Part shown: positions 53,798-62,852 of the stretch, piece after piece
How positions within the stretch are numbered: position 1 is the first letter of the stretch
Layout: each line of letters opens with the position of its first letter
Origin: Spirosoma foliorum
GTDB lineage: Bacteria > Bacteroidota > Bacteroidia > Cytophagales > Spirosomataceae
Reading direction: 5' to 3'
NCBI RefSeq assembly: GCF_014117325.1
Contig: NZ_CP059732.1
Span: 1,178,001-1,242,000 of the forward strand
DNA length: 64,000 bases
Program-made: the position numbers and the translations under genes
Notes under the pieces: model-generated
What the model saw: only the letters and a program-made list of their open reading frames with translations
The model's database searches: none
Told to the model about the DNA's origin: nothing

Positions 53798-55876
53798 TTA
53801 TTTCGTCTTCATCTGAATGGCGCAGCCACCTCCTTTAGCCAGATGGATAGGCAACCTTGTTTTACTATTCACCGGGATCGTCTCAATTTTATAGGCTTCT
53901 GGATTGGCAAACCAATCAGCCGTAGCGGCATCCCGATAGATAATGGCTTCGTAGGCTTGTCCGGGTTCCAGAAAATCAAAATCAATGGAGATGTCGCGGC
54001 TGTTTTCGTCCGTAATAGCACCCAAAAACCAGCTATTTTTTCCTTTGGTTTTTCGGGCAATGATTAGGTAGTCACCTGGTTCTGCGGCTATGATTTTAGT
54101 ATCGTCCCAATCGACGGGTACGTCGCGGATAAACTGAAATGCATCCAAGTGTTTCTCGTAGTTTTCGGGTAAATCAGCGGCCATTTGCAGCGGGCTGTAG
54201 AGCGTGATATACAACGCTAACTGTTTCGCCAGCGTTGTTCGAACTCGTGTCGTTCGGGTGCTATCGAACTGGTTTAACTTAAAGCGAAACAGGCCGGGCG
54301 TAAAGTCCATTGGGCCACCTAGCATCCGGGTGAAGGGCAGAATTGTCGTGTGTTCGGGCGTAATACCGAGGGTAGGCGCGTTGTTGAATTCGCTTCCCCG
54401 TGCAGCTTCGCTTGCCATCCAATTCGGATAGGTACGGTGCAAGCCGGTTGGGTGCGCCGATTCGTGGGAGTCGATCATGATCTTGTACTGAGCGGCTTTT
54501 TCGGCCACGCGCTCATAATGCCCAACCATCCATTGCCCGTCGTGGTGTTCGCCCCGTGGAATGATCCGGCCCACGTAGCCCGTTTTCACCGTATTGATGC
54601 CTTCTTTCACCATGTACTGAAAGGCCGCATCCATCCGGCGTTCATAATTGGTGACCGAGCCCGACGTTTCGTGGTGCATGATAATGCGAACGCCTTTTGA
54701 TTGGGCATAGGCTGTCAACGAATCGAGGTTATAATCGGGGTAGGGGGTTACGAAATCGAAAACATTCTCTTTCCAGTTGCCAAACCAGTCTTCCCAGCCC
54801 ACGTTCCAGCCTTCTACCAGCACACCATCGAAACCGTATTTCGCAGCAAAGTCGATATACTTTTTCACGTTCTGGGTATTGGCTCCGTGTTTGCCACCCG
54901 CTTTTTCCCAGGTTGCTTTCCCGATGTGCATCTCCCACCACATGCCCACAAATTTCTGGGGCTTTATCCAGGAAGGATCGGCAATGGTTGAGGGTTCATT
55001 CAGGTTCAGAATGAGTTTGGAGGCTAGTATGTCGGTGGCTTTATCGCTGACAATAATGGTCCGCCAGGGCGTTTGAGCAGGTGTTTGCAAATAGGCTTTG
55101 TTGCCAACGGCGTCGGGTACCAATTGTGAAGTGAGCGTCAATTTTTTCTTGTCTAGTTGCAGATGCATGACTGGATAGTTGATCAAGGCTGCTTCATACA
55201 GGCTGATATATAGGCCATCGCCCGTTTTAAAGAGTAGTGGAGTCTGGACCGCATTGGGGCCAATGAGCGATTTTAGAGCCGTGTCCTTCTCTTTGTTTGA
55301 GGCCGTGGTCGCATCGACTTCACTCAGTCGGGTAGTATTGTATAGGTATTCGTTGGAGTCGTAATCGCCAGGTTGCCAGAAGGTTTTATGGTCGGCGGAT
55401 AGCGCAAACTGTGTTTTCTCATCGGCTACAACGAAATGGGTTAGCGCCTTTTGTTGCGGAAACTCGTAGCGGAAACCAACCCCATCATTAAACACCCGAA
55501 AGCGAACTAATACTTTGATGCCCGAAGTGCCTTTATCAGTCAACATAAGCGCTAGCTCCTTATAGTTGTTGCGAATCTGACTGACTTCACCCCAAACAGG
55601 CTTCCAGGTTTCATCTTTTGTTGATGAATCCGCAGCTGCAATTGTGAATTGTGTTAGGGATACCTTGGGTTTGCTGAGAACAAAGCCTATCCCCGATGGC
55701 TCAAGCACTTTCTTGCCTTTATACGAAACCCGATATAATACATTGCCAGTCGGGTTACTACTAACAGAAACAGTAATGGATTTATCGGGCGAGGAAACTG
55801 AAATAGGCTGCTGTGCAAACAGCGATAGTGGACTAGCAAGTGCAAAAGCAGCAAGCAAATAGCGGATTGATAGCAT
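53798..55876 (-). CDS. GH97 family inverting alpha-glucosidase (SusB-like), exported
   Basis: The ATG at 55876 begins the signal peptide (MLSIRYLLAAFALASPLSLFAQ); the extension to 55906 adds 10 residues. Numbering from 55906, the catalytic barrel shows MHHETSG (His411, Glu413), DSHESAHPTG (His481, Glu482) and NWMASEAARGSEF (Glu500, Glu506). These spacings equal those of His437/Glu439/His507/Glu508/Glu526/Glu532 in Bacteroides SusB, so it belongs to the inverting, calcium-dependent branch rather than the retaining alpha-galactosidase branch. An N-terminal super-beta-sandwich (35-300) and a C-terminal beta domain complete it. The expected action is on alpha-glucosidic ends in the periplasm. Confidence 0.93.
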   Translation of the reverse strand: MLSIRYLLAAFALASPLSLFAQQPISVSSPDKSITVSVSSNPTGNVLYRVSYKGKKVLEPSGIGFVLSKPKVSLTQFTIAAADSSTKDETWKPVWGEVSQIRNNYKELALMLTDKGTSGIKVLVRFRVFNDGVGFRYEFPQQKALTHFVVADEKTQFALSADHKTFWQPGDYDSNEYLYNTTRLSEVDATTASNKEKDTALKSLIGPNAVQTPLLFKTGDGLYISLYEAALINYPVMHLQLDKKKLTLTSQLVPDAVGNKAYLQTPAQTPWRTIIVSDKATDILASKLILNLNEPSTIADPSWIKPQKFVGMWWEMHIGKATWEKAGGKHGANTQNVKKYIDFAAKYGFDGVLVEGWNVGWEDWFGNWKENVFDFVTPYPDYNLDSLTAYAQSKGVRIIMHHETSGSVTNYERRMDAAFQYMVKEGINTVKTGYVGRIIPRGEHHDGQWMVGHYERVAEKAAQYKIMIDSHESAHPTGLHRTYPNWMASEAARGSEFNNAPTLGITPEHTTILPFTRMLGGPMDFTPGLFRFKLNQFDSTRTTRVRTTLAKQLALYITLYSPLQMAADLPENYEKHLDAFQFIRDVPVDWDDTKIIAAEPGDYLIIARKTKGKNSWFLGAITDENSRDISIDFDFLEPGQAYEAIIYRDAATADWFANPEAYKIETIPVNSKTRLPIHLAKGGGCAIQMKTK

Positions 55877-56047
55877 AGGTTGGTCAATGCGTAATAAGAC
55901 CAACAAGATAGCGTGTTTTTAGGATAGGATAAAACTAGGGATTTTCGGTACTCTGGCGCGGGCTATTTACAACGCAGGTGGATATTGGCTGGCAAACGTA
56001 TTAATAACCCATAGTTTTATAGGGGAATCAGTAGTGTCCATTTTCAT

Positions 56048-56055
56048 TATCTTTG
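56048..56055 (+). promoter_or_regulatory. Bacteroidota -7 box TATCTTTG
   Basis: This is an exact match to TAnnTTTG, 18 bases before the ATG at 56074. No perfect TTTG is seen at -33; the upstream region is T-rich near 56013-56017. It supports 56074, not the TTG at 56053, as the start of the small gene that follows. Confidence 0.6.
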
Positions 56056-56073
56056 TATAAAGTGAATTTGGCT

Positions 56074-56280
56074 ATGACCGATAAAATCAGATACCAACAA
56101 GGTATCATGGAGAAAGATCCTCGAAATATGACGGATCAAGAGCTTGTGATCTGGCAGAAACAGTGTGCTGAGAGTGCACGTACCTACCTATTTTCCATTA
56201 ACCAGCCATTAGTTTATATTCGGGAAGATGGTCATACTGTTGCCGAATATAAAGATGGAAATGTGCTGGTTGTTCGATGA
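56074..56280 (+). CDS. Small acidic protein paired with a zeta-toxin-like gene (possible antitoxin)
   Basis: The 68-residue protein (MTDKIRYQQGIMEKDPRNMTD onwards, no more than this shown) is mostly charged. It has a helical first half and a C-terminal beta hairpin (YIREDGHTVAEYKDGNVLVV). Its stop overlaps the start of the next gene by four bases (ATGA), so the two are translationally coupled. This order and size is typical of toxin-antitoxin pairs, and similar small proteins accompany zeta-like kinases in other Bacteroidota. The family is not recognised with certainty, so the antitoxin role is inference. Confidence 0.6.
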   Translation: MTDKIRYQQGIMEKDPRNMTDQELVIWQKQCAESARTYLFSINQPLVYIREDGHTVAEYKDGNVLVVR

Positions 56281-56831
56281 ACATCTATGTAATTGCAGGA
56301 CCACCTGGTATTGGTAAAAGCACAAGTGGCAAAAACTTTATTCCCCGAAAAACACCAATCATTGACCAGGATCTGGCGGGATACCAATATAAGAAACAGG
56401 GTTTTGCAGATTATCAGGATTTAGCCTCACTAAGCACTCAGCAGAAAGTCAGAGAGTATTTGTTTGCTGAGGAAAGCTTTGCTTTGGAATTAAATTTAGG
56501 TTTTCCTTCTCATTATCAATATTTGCAATCCATTGCCGGATTCAATTCTGCAAACCAGATTCATTTACTGCTCTTCTTCACCGATAATTTATCGCTTTGT
56601 ATTGACCGGGCCAGGATCAGGTATTTAAGTGGTGGCCATGAGGTAAAACCGGAAATTATTGAGGAGATGTATGCCAGTACGTTGCCGCTTTTTGAGCAGA
56701 ATAAAAAGTTGTTTTCCAGTATCCGACTGATTGATGTTCAGAATACAAGTATGGTTGAACCTCGACAATATACTGAAAACCTTCCTGCCTGGATAGTTTC
56801 GGACGGATTGAATGGTTATTTAATCCCCTAG
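56277..56831 (+). CDS. Zeta-toxin-like P-loop kinase
   Basis: The 184-residue protein starts with MNIYVIAGPPGIGKST, a Walker A loop at 8-16 with Lys14. It continues with PIIDQDLAGYQY, ELNLGFPSHYQYLQ and a lid-like segment RARIRYLSGGHEVKPEIIEEMY with arginines, as in zeta toxins and related small kinases. Zeta toxins phosphorylate UDP-N-acetylglucosamine and block wall synthesis, but many relatives are ordinary kinases, so toxicity is not certain. It overlaps its small partner by 4 bases and converges with fbp. It stands apart in function and strand from the surrounding catabolic genes. Confidence 0.75.
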   Translation: MNIYVIAGPPGIGKSTSGKNFIPRKTPIIDQDLAGYQYKKQGFADYQDLASLSTQQKVREYLFAEESFALELNLGFPSHYQYLQSIAGFNSANQIHLLLFFTDNLSLCIDRARIRYLSGGHEVKPEIIEEMYASTLPLFEQNKKLFSSIRLIDVQNTSMVEPRQYTENLPAWIVSDGLNGYLIP

Positions 56832-56854
56832 TTGTATTACCCTTTAACTAAGAG

Positions 56855-56910
56855 ATTTTCTTCCTATGTGGTGTCAGTTTTGAGAAACTGACACCACATA
56901 GGAAGAAAAT
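56855..56910. terminator. Perfect 26-bp palindrome with TGAG loop between convergent genes
   Basis: 56855-56880 pairs exactly with 56885-56910. The core GTGTCAGTTT-TGAG-AAACTGACAC is a module of the array family, extended outward by ATTTTCTTCCTATGTG. With T and A tracts at its ends and convergent genes on both sides, it can act as a bidirectional terminator. Confidence 0.85.
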
Positions 56911-56913
56911 CAA

Positions 56914-57930
56914 CTATTTCAACAACCCAACCAAACTATCGACCATCACGGGAGCACCAATGTACAAGGGCGTCCGTTGGTGCAAACTACGGGGCTTGAT
57001 GTCGAGGATGGACTGACGACCCGATGTGGCCAGACAACCTGCTTTTTCAGCCAGAAATGCCAGTGGAAAAGCTTCATAAAGCAAGCGGAGTTTGCCGTCC
57101 GGACTCTTTTGGGTTGGCGGATATAAATAAATTCCTCCTTTAAGCAGATTTCGGTGAAAATCAGCGACTAACGAGCCGATATAACGGGCTGTATATTGCT
57201 TTTTTCGGCAATCGGTCAGATACTCCTGAACGCCATCTTCATAGCTTTCTAGATTACCATCATTACAAGAATAAATCTGACCTGTGCAAGGACTATGAAT
57301 GTCGGGGTGCGACAGAATGTATTCGCCCAACGACGCATCGTACGTAAATCCATTCACACTATGACCAGTTGTGTACACCATGATGGTCGATGAGCCATAG
57401 AGAATATAACCAGCCGCCACCTGCCGACGGCCACCTTGCAGAAAATCATCCAGTGTTGGTTCCGAACCGATAGGTGTTACACGTCGGTAAATGGAGAAAA
57501 TGGTGCCGATGGATACGTTTACGTCGATGTTCGATGAGCCATCCAACGGGTCCATAGCCACCACATATTTACCATTATTATTACCCGTATAAATAATATC
57601 TTCCTCTTCTTCCGAAATAATGGCGCAGGCTTCTCCACCGTTAGTCAGCGCCCGTTTGAACCGGATATTCGCAATCATATCCAGTTTTTGCTGGCTTTCA
57701 CCCTGTACATTCTGAATGCCCATGCCGCCTGTCAGGTCGATCAGACCCGCTCGGTTGACCTCGCGGTGAATGATTTTACCGGCCAACGCAATGTCGCGCA
57801 GTAATTGAGAAAGCTCCCCTGTAGCATAGGGAAAAGCAGTTTGCCGGTGCATGATGTACCGGTCGAGAGTCACGCCAACAGGCAGAGCCAGTGGGTGGGA
57901 AGCCGTAATGTCGATTTGTTGCACGTCCAT
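56914..57930 (-). CDS. fbp: Class I fructose-1,6-bisphosphatase
   Basis: The 338-residue protein has the FBPase metal motifs AMDPLDGSSNID (DPLDGSS at 127-133) and SEEEED (acidic cluster at 106-111). It also has GSSTIMVYTTG, YIGSLVADFHRNLLKGG and LRLLYEAFPLAFLAEKAGG-like C-terminal blocks. It hydrolyses fructose-1,6-bisphosphate to fructose-6-phosphate in the cytoplasm, the committing step of gluconeogenesis. Uronate breakdown yields pyruvate and glyceraldehyde-3-phosphate, so growth on uronates needs this step, which explains its position after exuT. Confidence 0.96.
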   Translation of the reverse strand: MDVQQIDITASHPLALPVGVTLDRYIMHRQTAFPYATGELSQLLRDIALAGKIIHREVNRAGLIDLTGGMGIQNVQGESQQKLDMIANIRFKRALTNGGEACAIISEEEEDIIYTGNNNGKYVVAMDPLDGSSNIDVNVSIGTIFSIYRRVTPIGSEPTLDDFLQGGRRQVAAGYILYGSSTIMVYTTGHSVNGFTYDASLGEYILSHPDIHSPCTGQIYSCNDGNLESYEDGVQEYLTDCRKKQYTARYIGSLVADFHRNLLKGGIYLYPPTQKSPDGKLRLLYEAFPLAFLAEKAGCLATSGRQSILDIKPRSLHQRTPLYIGAPVMVDSLVGLLK

Positions 57931-58050
57931 ACGAATCGAAGAAGAATTAATAATGAATAGATAGTTTACAGATTAAGTGGGATTATTGGGTAGGAATAAG
58001 ATTCTTTGGACGTTTTATATAGGTTTACTGGGGGTAATTGTATTTTTATT

Positions 58051-58138
58051 TTTGTCATGCTGACGAAGGAAGCATCTTAAGGCTTGTGGATTCCTAAGTA
58101 ATGATACTTTAAGATGCTTCCTTCGTCAGCATGACAAA
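58051..58138. repeat. Perfect 29-bp palindrome (TGTCATGCTGACG family)
   Basis: 58051-58079 and 58110-58138 are exact reverse complements beginning TTTGTCATGCTGACG. The 30-base loop is unstructured. The imperfect relative is at 36310-36417. It lies between exuT and fbp. Confidence 0.88.
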
Positions 58139-58152
58139 TTCTGAGATTGCTG

Positions 58153-59472
58153 TTAGCTAACCGGTTCTGATTCAGGCGTCTCCAGCTGAACGGGTTGCAT
58201 CTTCGGTGTTAGAAAATGCATGACGAGCCAGGCAAGCATATAAGCCGAACCGCACATCAGGAAGATGATGCCGTACCCGCTTTGTACATCACCCGCTTTT
58301 TTGTAGCTGTCCAGAATTCGGCCAACAATTTCCGGGAAAATAATGCCACCAATCGAACCGGCCATACTGCCGATACCTACAACGGAGCTAACCGCCCGTT
58401 TCGGAAACATATCAGAAGCCGTGGTGAAGATGTTGGCACTCCATGCCTGGTGAGCAGCGCCCGCCAGCCCGATCAAGGCTACGGCCCCCCAAATGCCCGG
58501 ACCAAAACGCACAGCCATAACGGGTAAAACCAGCAAGGCGAAAATGAACATCGCTGTTTTGCGGGCTTTCCAGACACTCCAGCCTCGGCTAATCAGTGCC
58601 GACGACAAATAACCACCGCCAATACTACCAATGCTGACCAGCGTGTAGAGGACTGCCAGATACAGATTCGGTTTCTTTGTATCGAGATGGAATGTCGTTG
58701 CGAAGTAATCCTGTAGCCAGAATAAGAAGAACCACCAGATGGGGTCAGTCAGCATTTTACCGAACACAAACGACCAGGTTTGACGCTTGCCCAGTAATAA
58801 ACTCCAGGAAACAGGTGCACCATGATCCGCAACGGCATCGGGCGTTGTTTCGTTATCGCTGTGGATGTAATCAAATTCGGCTTTGGAAAGTTTAGCCTGC
58901 TTGGCGGGAATTTCGTAGCCAACATACCAGAAAACAAGCCAGATAAAGCCCACGGCTCCTGTCACGATAAAGGCCATTTGCCAACCCCAGATACCCAGAA
59001 TCCAGGGAACCAGAATAGGGGCAACCACGGCCCCAATATTAGCTCCTGAGTTAAAAATCCCCGTTGCGAGCGCCCGTTCTTTTTTAGGAAACCATTCGGC
59101 AACGGTTTTAATGGCAGCCGGGAAATTACCAGCCTCACCAAGGCCCAGCCCAATACGGGCGAAGATAAAGCCAACTGTACTGGTTGCCAGTGCATGCGCC
59201 ATAGCCGCAATACTCCAGAAAATGATGGCAACCGTATAGCCAACTTTTGTGCCTATTCGGTCAATAATTCGCCCAAAAATCAGCAATCCAACGGCATATG
59301 CGGCCGAAAAAACCTGCACAATGCGGCTATAGTCCAGTTCTGACCAGTTAAATTCTTTTTCCAGCGTAGGTTTCAGGAGACCAACCACCTGCCGGTCGAG
59401 GTAGTTAATGGTTGTAGCGAAGAACAACAGCGCTACAATCGTCCAGCGGTAGTTTCCTATTGGTTTATTCAT
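58153..59472 (-). CDS. exuT: MFS hexuronate transporter (ACS family)
   Basis: The 439-residue protein has about 12 membrane helices. The N-terminal NYRWTIVALLFFATTINYLDRQ, the loop FGRIIDRIGTKVGY and GLGLGEAGNFPAAIKTVAEW are signatures of the anion:cation symporter branch that imports glucuronate and galacturonate with protons. It overlaps kdgA by four bases (ATGA), which shows translational coupling with uronate catabolism. Its substrates are hence likely D-galacturonate and/or D-glucuronate. Confidence 0.92.
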   Translation of the reverse strand: MNKPIGNYRWTIVALLFFATTINYLDRQVVGLLKPTLEKEFNWSELDYSRIVQVFSAAYAVGLLIFGRIIDRIGTKVGYTVAIIFWSIAAMAHALATSTVGFIFARIGLGLGEAGNFPAAIKTVAEWFPKKERALATGIFNSGANIGAVVAPILVPWILGIWGWQMAFIVTGAVGFIWLVFWYVGYEIPAKQAKLSKAEFDYIHSDNETTPDAVADHGAPVSWSLLLGKRQTWSFVFGKMLTDPIWWFFLFWLQDYFATTFHLDTKKPNLYLAVLYTLVSIGSIGGGYLSSALISRGWSVWKARKTAMFIFALLVLPVMAVRFGPGIWGAVALIGLAGAAHQAWSANIFTTASDMFPKRAVSSVVGIGSMAGSIGGIIFPEIVGRILDSYKKAGDVQSGYGIIFLMCGSAYMLAWLVMHFLTPKMQPVQLETPESEPVS

Positions 59473-60137
59473 GCGGATTTAGGAATAAAGGGTGTAACAA
59501 TCTGGACTAATGAAGCCACACGATCACGTAAGGCCGATGGATCGGCACTGTCGCCGGAGAATAACTGTGAACCGATACCGACTGCCGTAACGCCCGCTTT
59601 GAACCAGGCATTCAGGCTTTCGCTAGTGGGTTCAACGCCCCCCGTTACCATGAGTTTGAGCGAAGGCATTGGGCCTTTGATGGCTTTAATAAAACCAGGA
59701 CCAACTACATTGCCCGGAAACACTTTCACCAGATTAGCACCCAATAAGGTGGCCTGGTAAATTTCATTTAGTGTAGAACCGGCTGGCATCCAGGGTACTC
59801 CATGATTCCGGCAGACATCGCCAACGGTTGGAGTCGTAACGGGCTGCACCACGAAGTCGGCACCCGCAGCGATGAATTTTTTAGCGTCATCAGCTGTCAG
59901 AATTGTACCAATGCCCATCGCCATTTCGGGGCAGTTTGCCCGTACGTAGCTTACTAATTGGGTAAAAACAGCCAGTGCTTTATCGCCCCGGTTGGTGAAC
60001 TCAAAAACGCGCAGACCTCCATCGTAACAAGCTTGCACAATAGCTTGTGAATGGTCGACGTCGGGATGGTAAAAGACGGGTACAATTGGGTGGTTGATAA
60101 CCAGGTCAAGGATTTTTTCGGGCGAGAATACGGGCAT
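59469..60137 (-). CDS. kdgA: KDPG/KHG aldolase
   Basis: The 222-residue class I aldolase contains FEFTNRG (Glu46, Arg50), MGIGTIL, FVVQPVTTP and LVKVFPGN with the Schiff-base Lys138; these match Glu45, Arg49 and Lys133 of the E. coli Eda enzyme. It cleaves 2-keto-3-deoxy-6-phosphogluconate to pyruvate and glyceraldehyde-3-phosphate. Gene order kdgK-kdgA-exuT and the ATGA overlap with exuT place it firmly in the uronate pathway. Confidence 0.95.
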   Translation of the reverse strand: MPVFSPEKILDLVINHPIVPVFYHPDVDHSQAIVQACYDGGLRVFEFTNRGDKALAVFTQLVSYVRANCPEMAMGIGTILTADDAKKFIAAGADFVVQPVTTPTVGDVCRNHGVPWMPAGSTLNEIYQATLLGANLVKVFPGNVVGPGFIKAIKGPMPSLKLMVTGGVEPTSESLNAWFKAGVTAVGIGSQLFSGDSADPSALRDRVASLVQIVTPFIPKSA

Positions 60138-60159
60138 GTTTTTTTGGTTAAGTGGTTTT

Positions 60160-60231
60160 GGTTTTTGGTTAGAGGTTTACTGACTGAAGCAACCTATGCG
60201 CCAGCCAACCGTAAACCTCAAACCAAAAACC
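60160..60231. repeat. Palindrome GGTTTTTGGTTAGAGGTTTAC overlapping the kdgK end
   Basis: 60160-60180 pairs with 60211-60231 with one mismatch. The right arm covers the last codons and stop of kdgK (stop at 60218), so the palindrome has contributed the C-terminal residues of the kinase (about IRFLV). It lies in the kdgK-kdgA gap. Confidence 0.8.
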
Positions 60232-61249
60232 GAATACTATTCTGTTGTCGTTTCATGATGTCGGCTACCGACTGGCCAGTCGCATCGCCAAGTTCCTGCA
60301 ACTTACCAAAAGCAGCGGCAGCGGCAAAATCGACCACGGCCTGCGGATTGTGTTGGTTATAGAGGCCATAAATGAGTCCTGCCATAAAGCAATCGCCACT
60401 ACCCACCCGGTCAACCACCGAATCGGTTAGCAATTCGGACGAAACGTACTGCTGACCGTGGGTATAAAGGGTCGTATAGTACCGAAGGCCAGTTGGTGGT
60501 GTATCGAATCGAAACGTGTTGGCAACAACTTTACAGCGTGGGAATTGCCGTTGAATCGCTTCTGCCGTTGCCAGTGAATGCTCCAGGTACTCGTCCTTTT
60601 GGTCTCTACTATGAACTTCTGGATCAACGGGAATACCTAATAGCGAATTAGCCGCCCAGATGTTTCCCATCACGACATCGCAGTACTGGACTATGCCCGG
60701 CATGATTTCGGCAGGAGCCTTACCGTATTGCCAGAGTCGTGCCCGATAATTCAGGTCAATCGATACGGTAATACCTTTCGACGAAGCCACAGCAACCAAT
60801 TCCTGACAGGCTGCGGCTACATCGGCATTTAGGGCTGGACTGATGGCGCTGACGTGAAGCCAGCTTGTGTCTTGCAAGACGGCTTCCCAATCAACTTTGC
60901 CAACCGCTAATTCTGAAAAAGACGAATGTGCCCGGTCGTAAATGACACCCGCGTTTTTGAGGTCGCTGCCCTGTGGCAAGTAATAACTTCCAACGCGTTG
61001 ACCAAATCGAACGATACCCGATGGGTCGATGCCTTTGTCGGACACGTACCCGATAATATCATCGGCCAGCGAGTTTTCGGGCAATACTGTGCTGTACTTA
61101 ACCGGGACATCCCAGTTGGCTAACGCGGTTGCTACATTCAGCTCAGCCCCTCCCACAAATACAGGCATGGCTGTTTGCCGAATCCATTCGCCATTAGCAA
61201 CTGGAGAAAATCGTAATAATAATTCGCCGAAGCAGCAGACTTTAGTCAT
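60218..61249 (-). CDS. kdgK: 2-keto-3-deoxygluconate kinase (PfkB family)
   Basis: The ATG at 61249 begins MTKVCCFGELLLRFSP, the family N-terminus. The frame is open up to 61405, but those 52 residues read through a hairpin repeat and are not expected to be coding. The chain of 343 residues has FVGGAELNVATALANWD, SIDLNYRARLW, MGNIWAANSLLG and the PfkB anion-hole signature DRVGSGDCFMAGL. It phosphorylates 2-keto-3-deoxygluconate from the altronate or mannonate dehydratase step. The position between uxaC and kdgA agrees. Confidence 0.94.
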   Translation of the reverse strand: MTKVCCFGELLLRFSPVANGEWIRQTAMPVFVGGAELNVATALANWDVPVKYSTVLPENSLADDIIGYVSDKGIDPSGIVRFGQRVGSYYLPQGSDLKNAGVIYDRAHSSFSELAVGKVDWEAVLQDTSWLHVSAISPALNADVAAACQELVAVASSKGITVSIDLNYRARLWQYGKAPAEIMPGIVQYCDVVMGNIWAANSLLGIPVDPEVHSRDQKDEYLEHSLATAEAIQRQFPRCKVVANTFRFDTPPTGLRYYTTLYTHGQQYVSSELLTDSVVDRVGSGDCFMAGLIYGLYNQHNPQAVVDFAAAAAFGKLQELGDATGQSVADIMKRQQNSIRFLV

Positions 61250-61262
61250 ATTAACTCCTGTG

Positions 61263-61386
61263 GTGTCAGGTTCTAAAACCTGACATAGAGCGGTTTTAAG
61301 AAACCGCGTTTTACATTTATTCAGACGATTTTGGGCGGACTGGCGTCCCCGAAACCGCTCAGTGTCGGGTTTGAGAACCCGACACC
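61263..61386. repeat. Array of three short palindromes with 4-nt loops
   Basis: GTGTCAGGTT-CTAA-AACCTGACA, GCGGTTT-TAAG-AAACCGC and GTGTCGGGTT-TGAG-AACCCGACAC (61363-61386, perfect) lie in the uxaC-kdgK gap. They are the same module family as at 5790 and 24161, but with different stem bases that still pair. Confidence 0.88.
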
Positions 61387-61401
61387 ACGTCAAGAAGCCT
61401 A

Positions 61402-62847
61402 TCAAACCGCCAGCGACATCGGCTTATTGCTGAAGCCAAAATAGGTTTTAGCGTTGCCATAGCAGATGTTCTGCACAACCTGACCGGTCCAGTCGATGTC
61501 GTCGGGAAGTTCACCGTTTTCAATGTCGTTGCCGAGCATGTTGCACAGAATCCGGCGGAAATACTCGTGCCGTGGGTACGACAGGAACGAGCGCGAATCG
61601 GTCAGCATACCTACAAAGCGACTGAGCAGGCCCATATTGGAAAGAGCATTGATTTGTCGCTCCATACCCTCTTTCTGGTCCAAAAACCACCAGCCAGAGC
61701 CAAATTGTACTTTTCCTGCCACCGACCCATCATTAAAGTTACCAATCATGGTAGCAATAAGTTCGTTATCGTTGGGGTTGAGGTTGTACAAAATTGTCTT
61801 GGCCAACTTGTCGTTCGTATCCAGCCGATCGAGGAAACGGGAGAGGGCGCGTGCCTGTGCAAAATCGCCGATGCTGTCCCAACCCGTATCGGGGCCAAGC
61901 TGCCGAAGCATCCGGCTATTGTTGTTGCGGAGAGCGCCCAGGTGAAACTGTTGTGTCCAGCCTTTCTCCCAATCCATCTCAGCCAGATGCACAAGCATAG
62001 CCGATTTAAACTTCAGTACTTCTAAATGGGTCAGATCATCTCCCGAGCGAATTTTGTCGAAAATAACGTTGATTTCACCGTCGGAATACTCTTCCGCGTA
62101 AATCTGCTCCAGACCGTGATCCGAGAGTTTGCAGCCCATTGCTGCAAAATAATCGTGTCGTTGGCGCAGGGCAGCCAGAAAATCAGCGAAGGTGCTGATC
62201 GACAGGTTGCTGGCTGCTTCTAATCGCCCCACGTATTGGTTGAATACCGCCGTATCTTCGACCGCCATCGCTTTGTCGGGCCGGAAGGTTGGCAGGACAC
62301 CGATCTCGAAACCCGTATCGACGGACCGTTCGTCAGCCAGTTTTTGATGATTTTCCAGTGAATCGACAGGATCATCAGTCGTACAAACGGTTTCAACGTT
62401 CATCCGGCGCAGCAGATTCCGAACCGAAAAATCCGGCGACTGCAGTTGTTCGGTGCAGGCATCGTAAATCTGGCGGGCATTTTTGCCGTTGAGCGTTTCG
62501 GTAATTCCAAAATACCGCTGTAATTCCAGGTGCGTCCAGTGGTAGAGCGGGTTTCGAAGGGTATACGGTACAGTTTCGGCCCATTTCTGAAACTTGGCAA
62601 AATCTGGCTGATTTCCCGTGCAGTAGCTTTCGTTCACGCCATTCGACCGCATAGCCCGCCATTTGTAATGGTCGCCGTAGAGCCAGATTTGCGTCAGGTT
62701 CTCAAACTGTTTATTCTCCGCGATCTGATCGGGCGGAAGATGGCAGTGATAGTCGATGATAGGCATCGGCTTGGCAAACTCGTGATAAAGCTGCTGCGCT
62801 GTTTCGGTTTGCAGCAAAAAGTTTTCGTTTAGAAAGGGCTTTTTCAT
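61402..62847 (-). CDS. uxaC: Glucuronate/galacturonate isomerase (uronate isomerase)
   Basis: The 481-residue protein begins FLNENFLLQTETAQQLYHEFA and has IIDYHCHLPPDQIAEN with metal-ligand histidines. VETVCTTDDPVDSLENH, LSDHGLEQIYAEEY, GWDSIGDFAQARALSRFLDRLD and MLTDSRSFLSYPRHEYFRRILC follow, all typical of UxaC in the amidohydrolase superfamily. It converts D-glucuronate to D-fructuronate and D-galacturonate to D-tagaturonate. The length is normal. Confidence 0.97.
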   Translation of the reverse strand: MKKPFLNENFLLQTETAQQLYHEFAKPMPIIDYHCHLPPDQIAENKQFENLTQIWLYGDHYKWRAMRSNGVNESYCTGNQPDFAKFQKWAETVPYTLRNPLYHWTHLELQRYFGITETLNGKNARQIYDACTEQLQSPDFSVRNLLRRMNVETVCTTDDPVDSLENHQKLADERSVDTGFEIGVLPTFRPDKAMAVEDTAVFNQYVGRLEAASNLSISTFADFLAALRQRHDYFAAMGCKLSDHGLEQIYAEEYSDGEINVIFDKIRSGDDLTHLEVLKFKSAMLVHLAEMDWEKGWTQQFHLGALRNNNSRMLRQLGPDTGWDSIGDFAQARALSRFLDRLDTNDKLAKTILYNLNPNDNELIATMIGNFNDGSVAGKVQFGSGWWFLDQKEGMERQINALSNMGLLSRFVGMLTDSRSFLSYPRHEYFRRILCNMLGNDIENGELPDDIDWTGQVVQNICYGNAKTYFGFSNKPMSLAV

Positions 62848-62852
62848 GGGAT

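Noticed and set aside
61250..61405. N-terminal extension of the kdgK frame
   Set aside because: It reads through a hairpin array; the ATG at 61249 starts the conserved kinase N-terminus.
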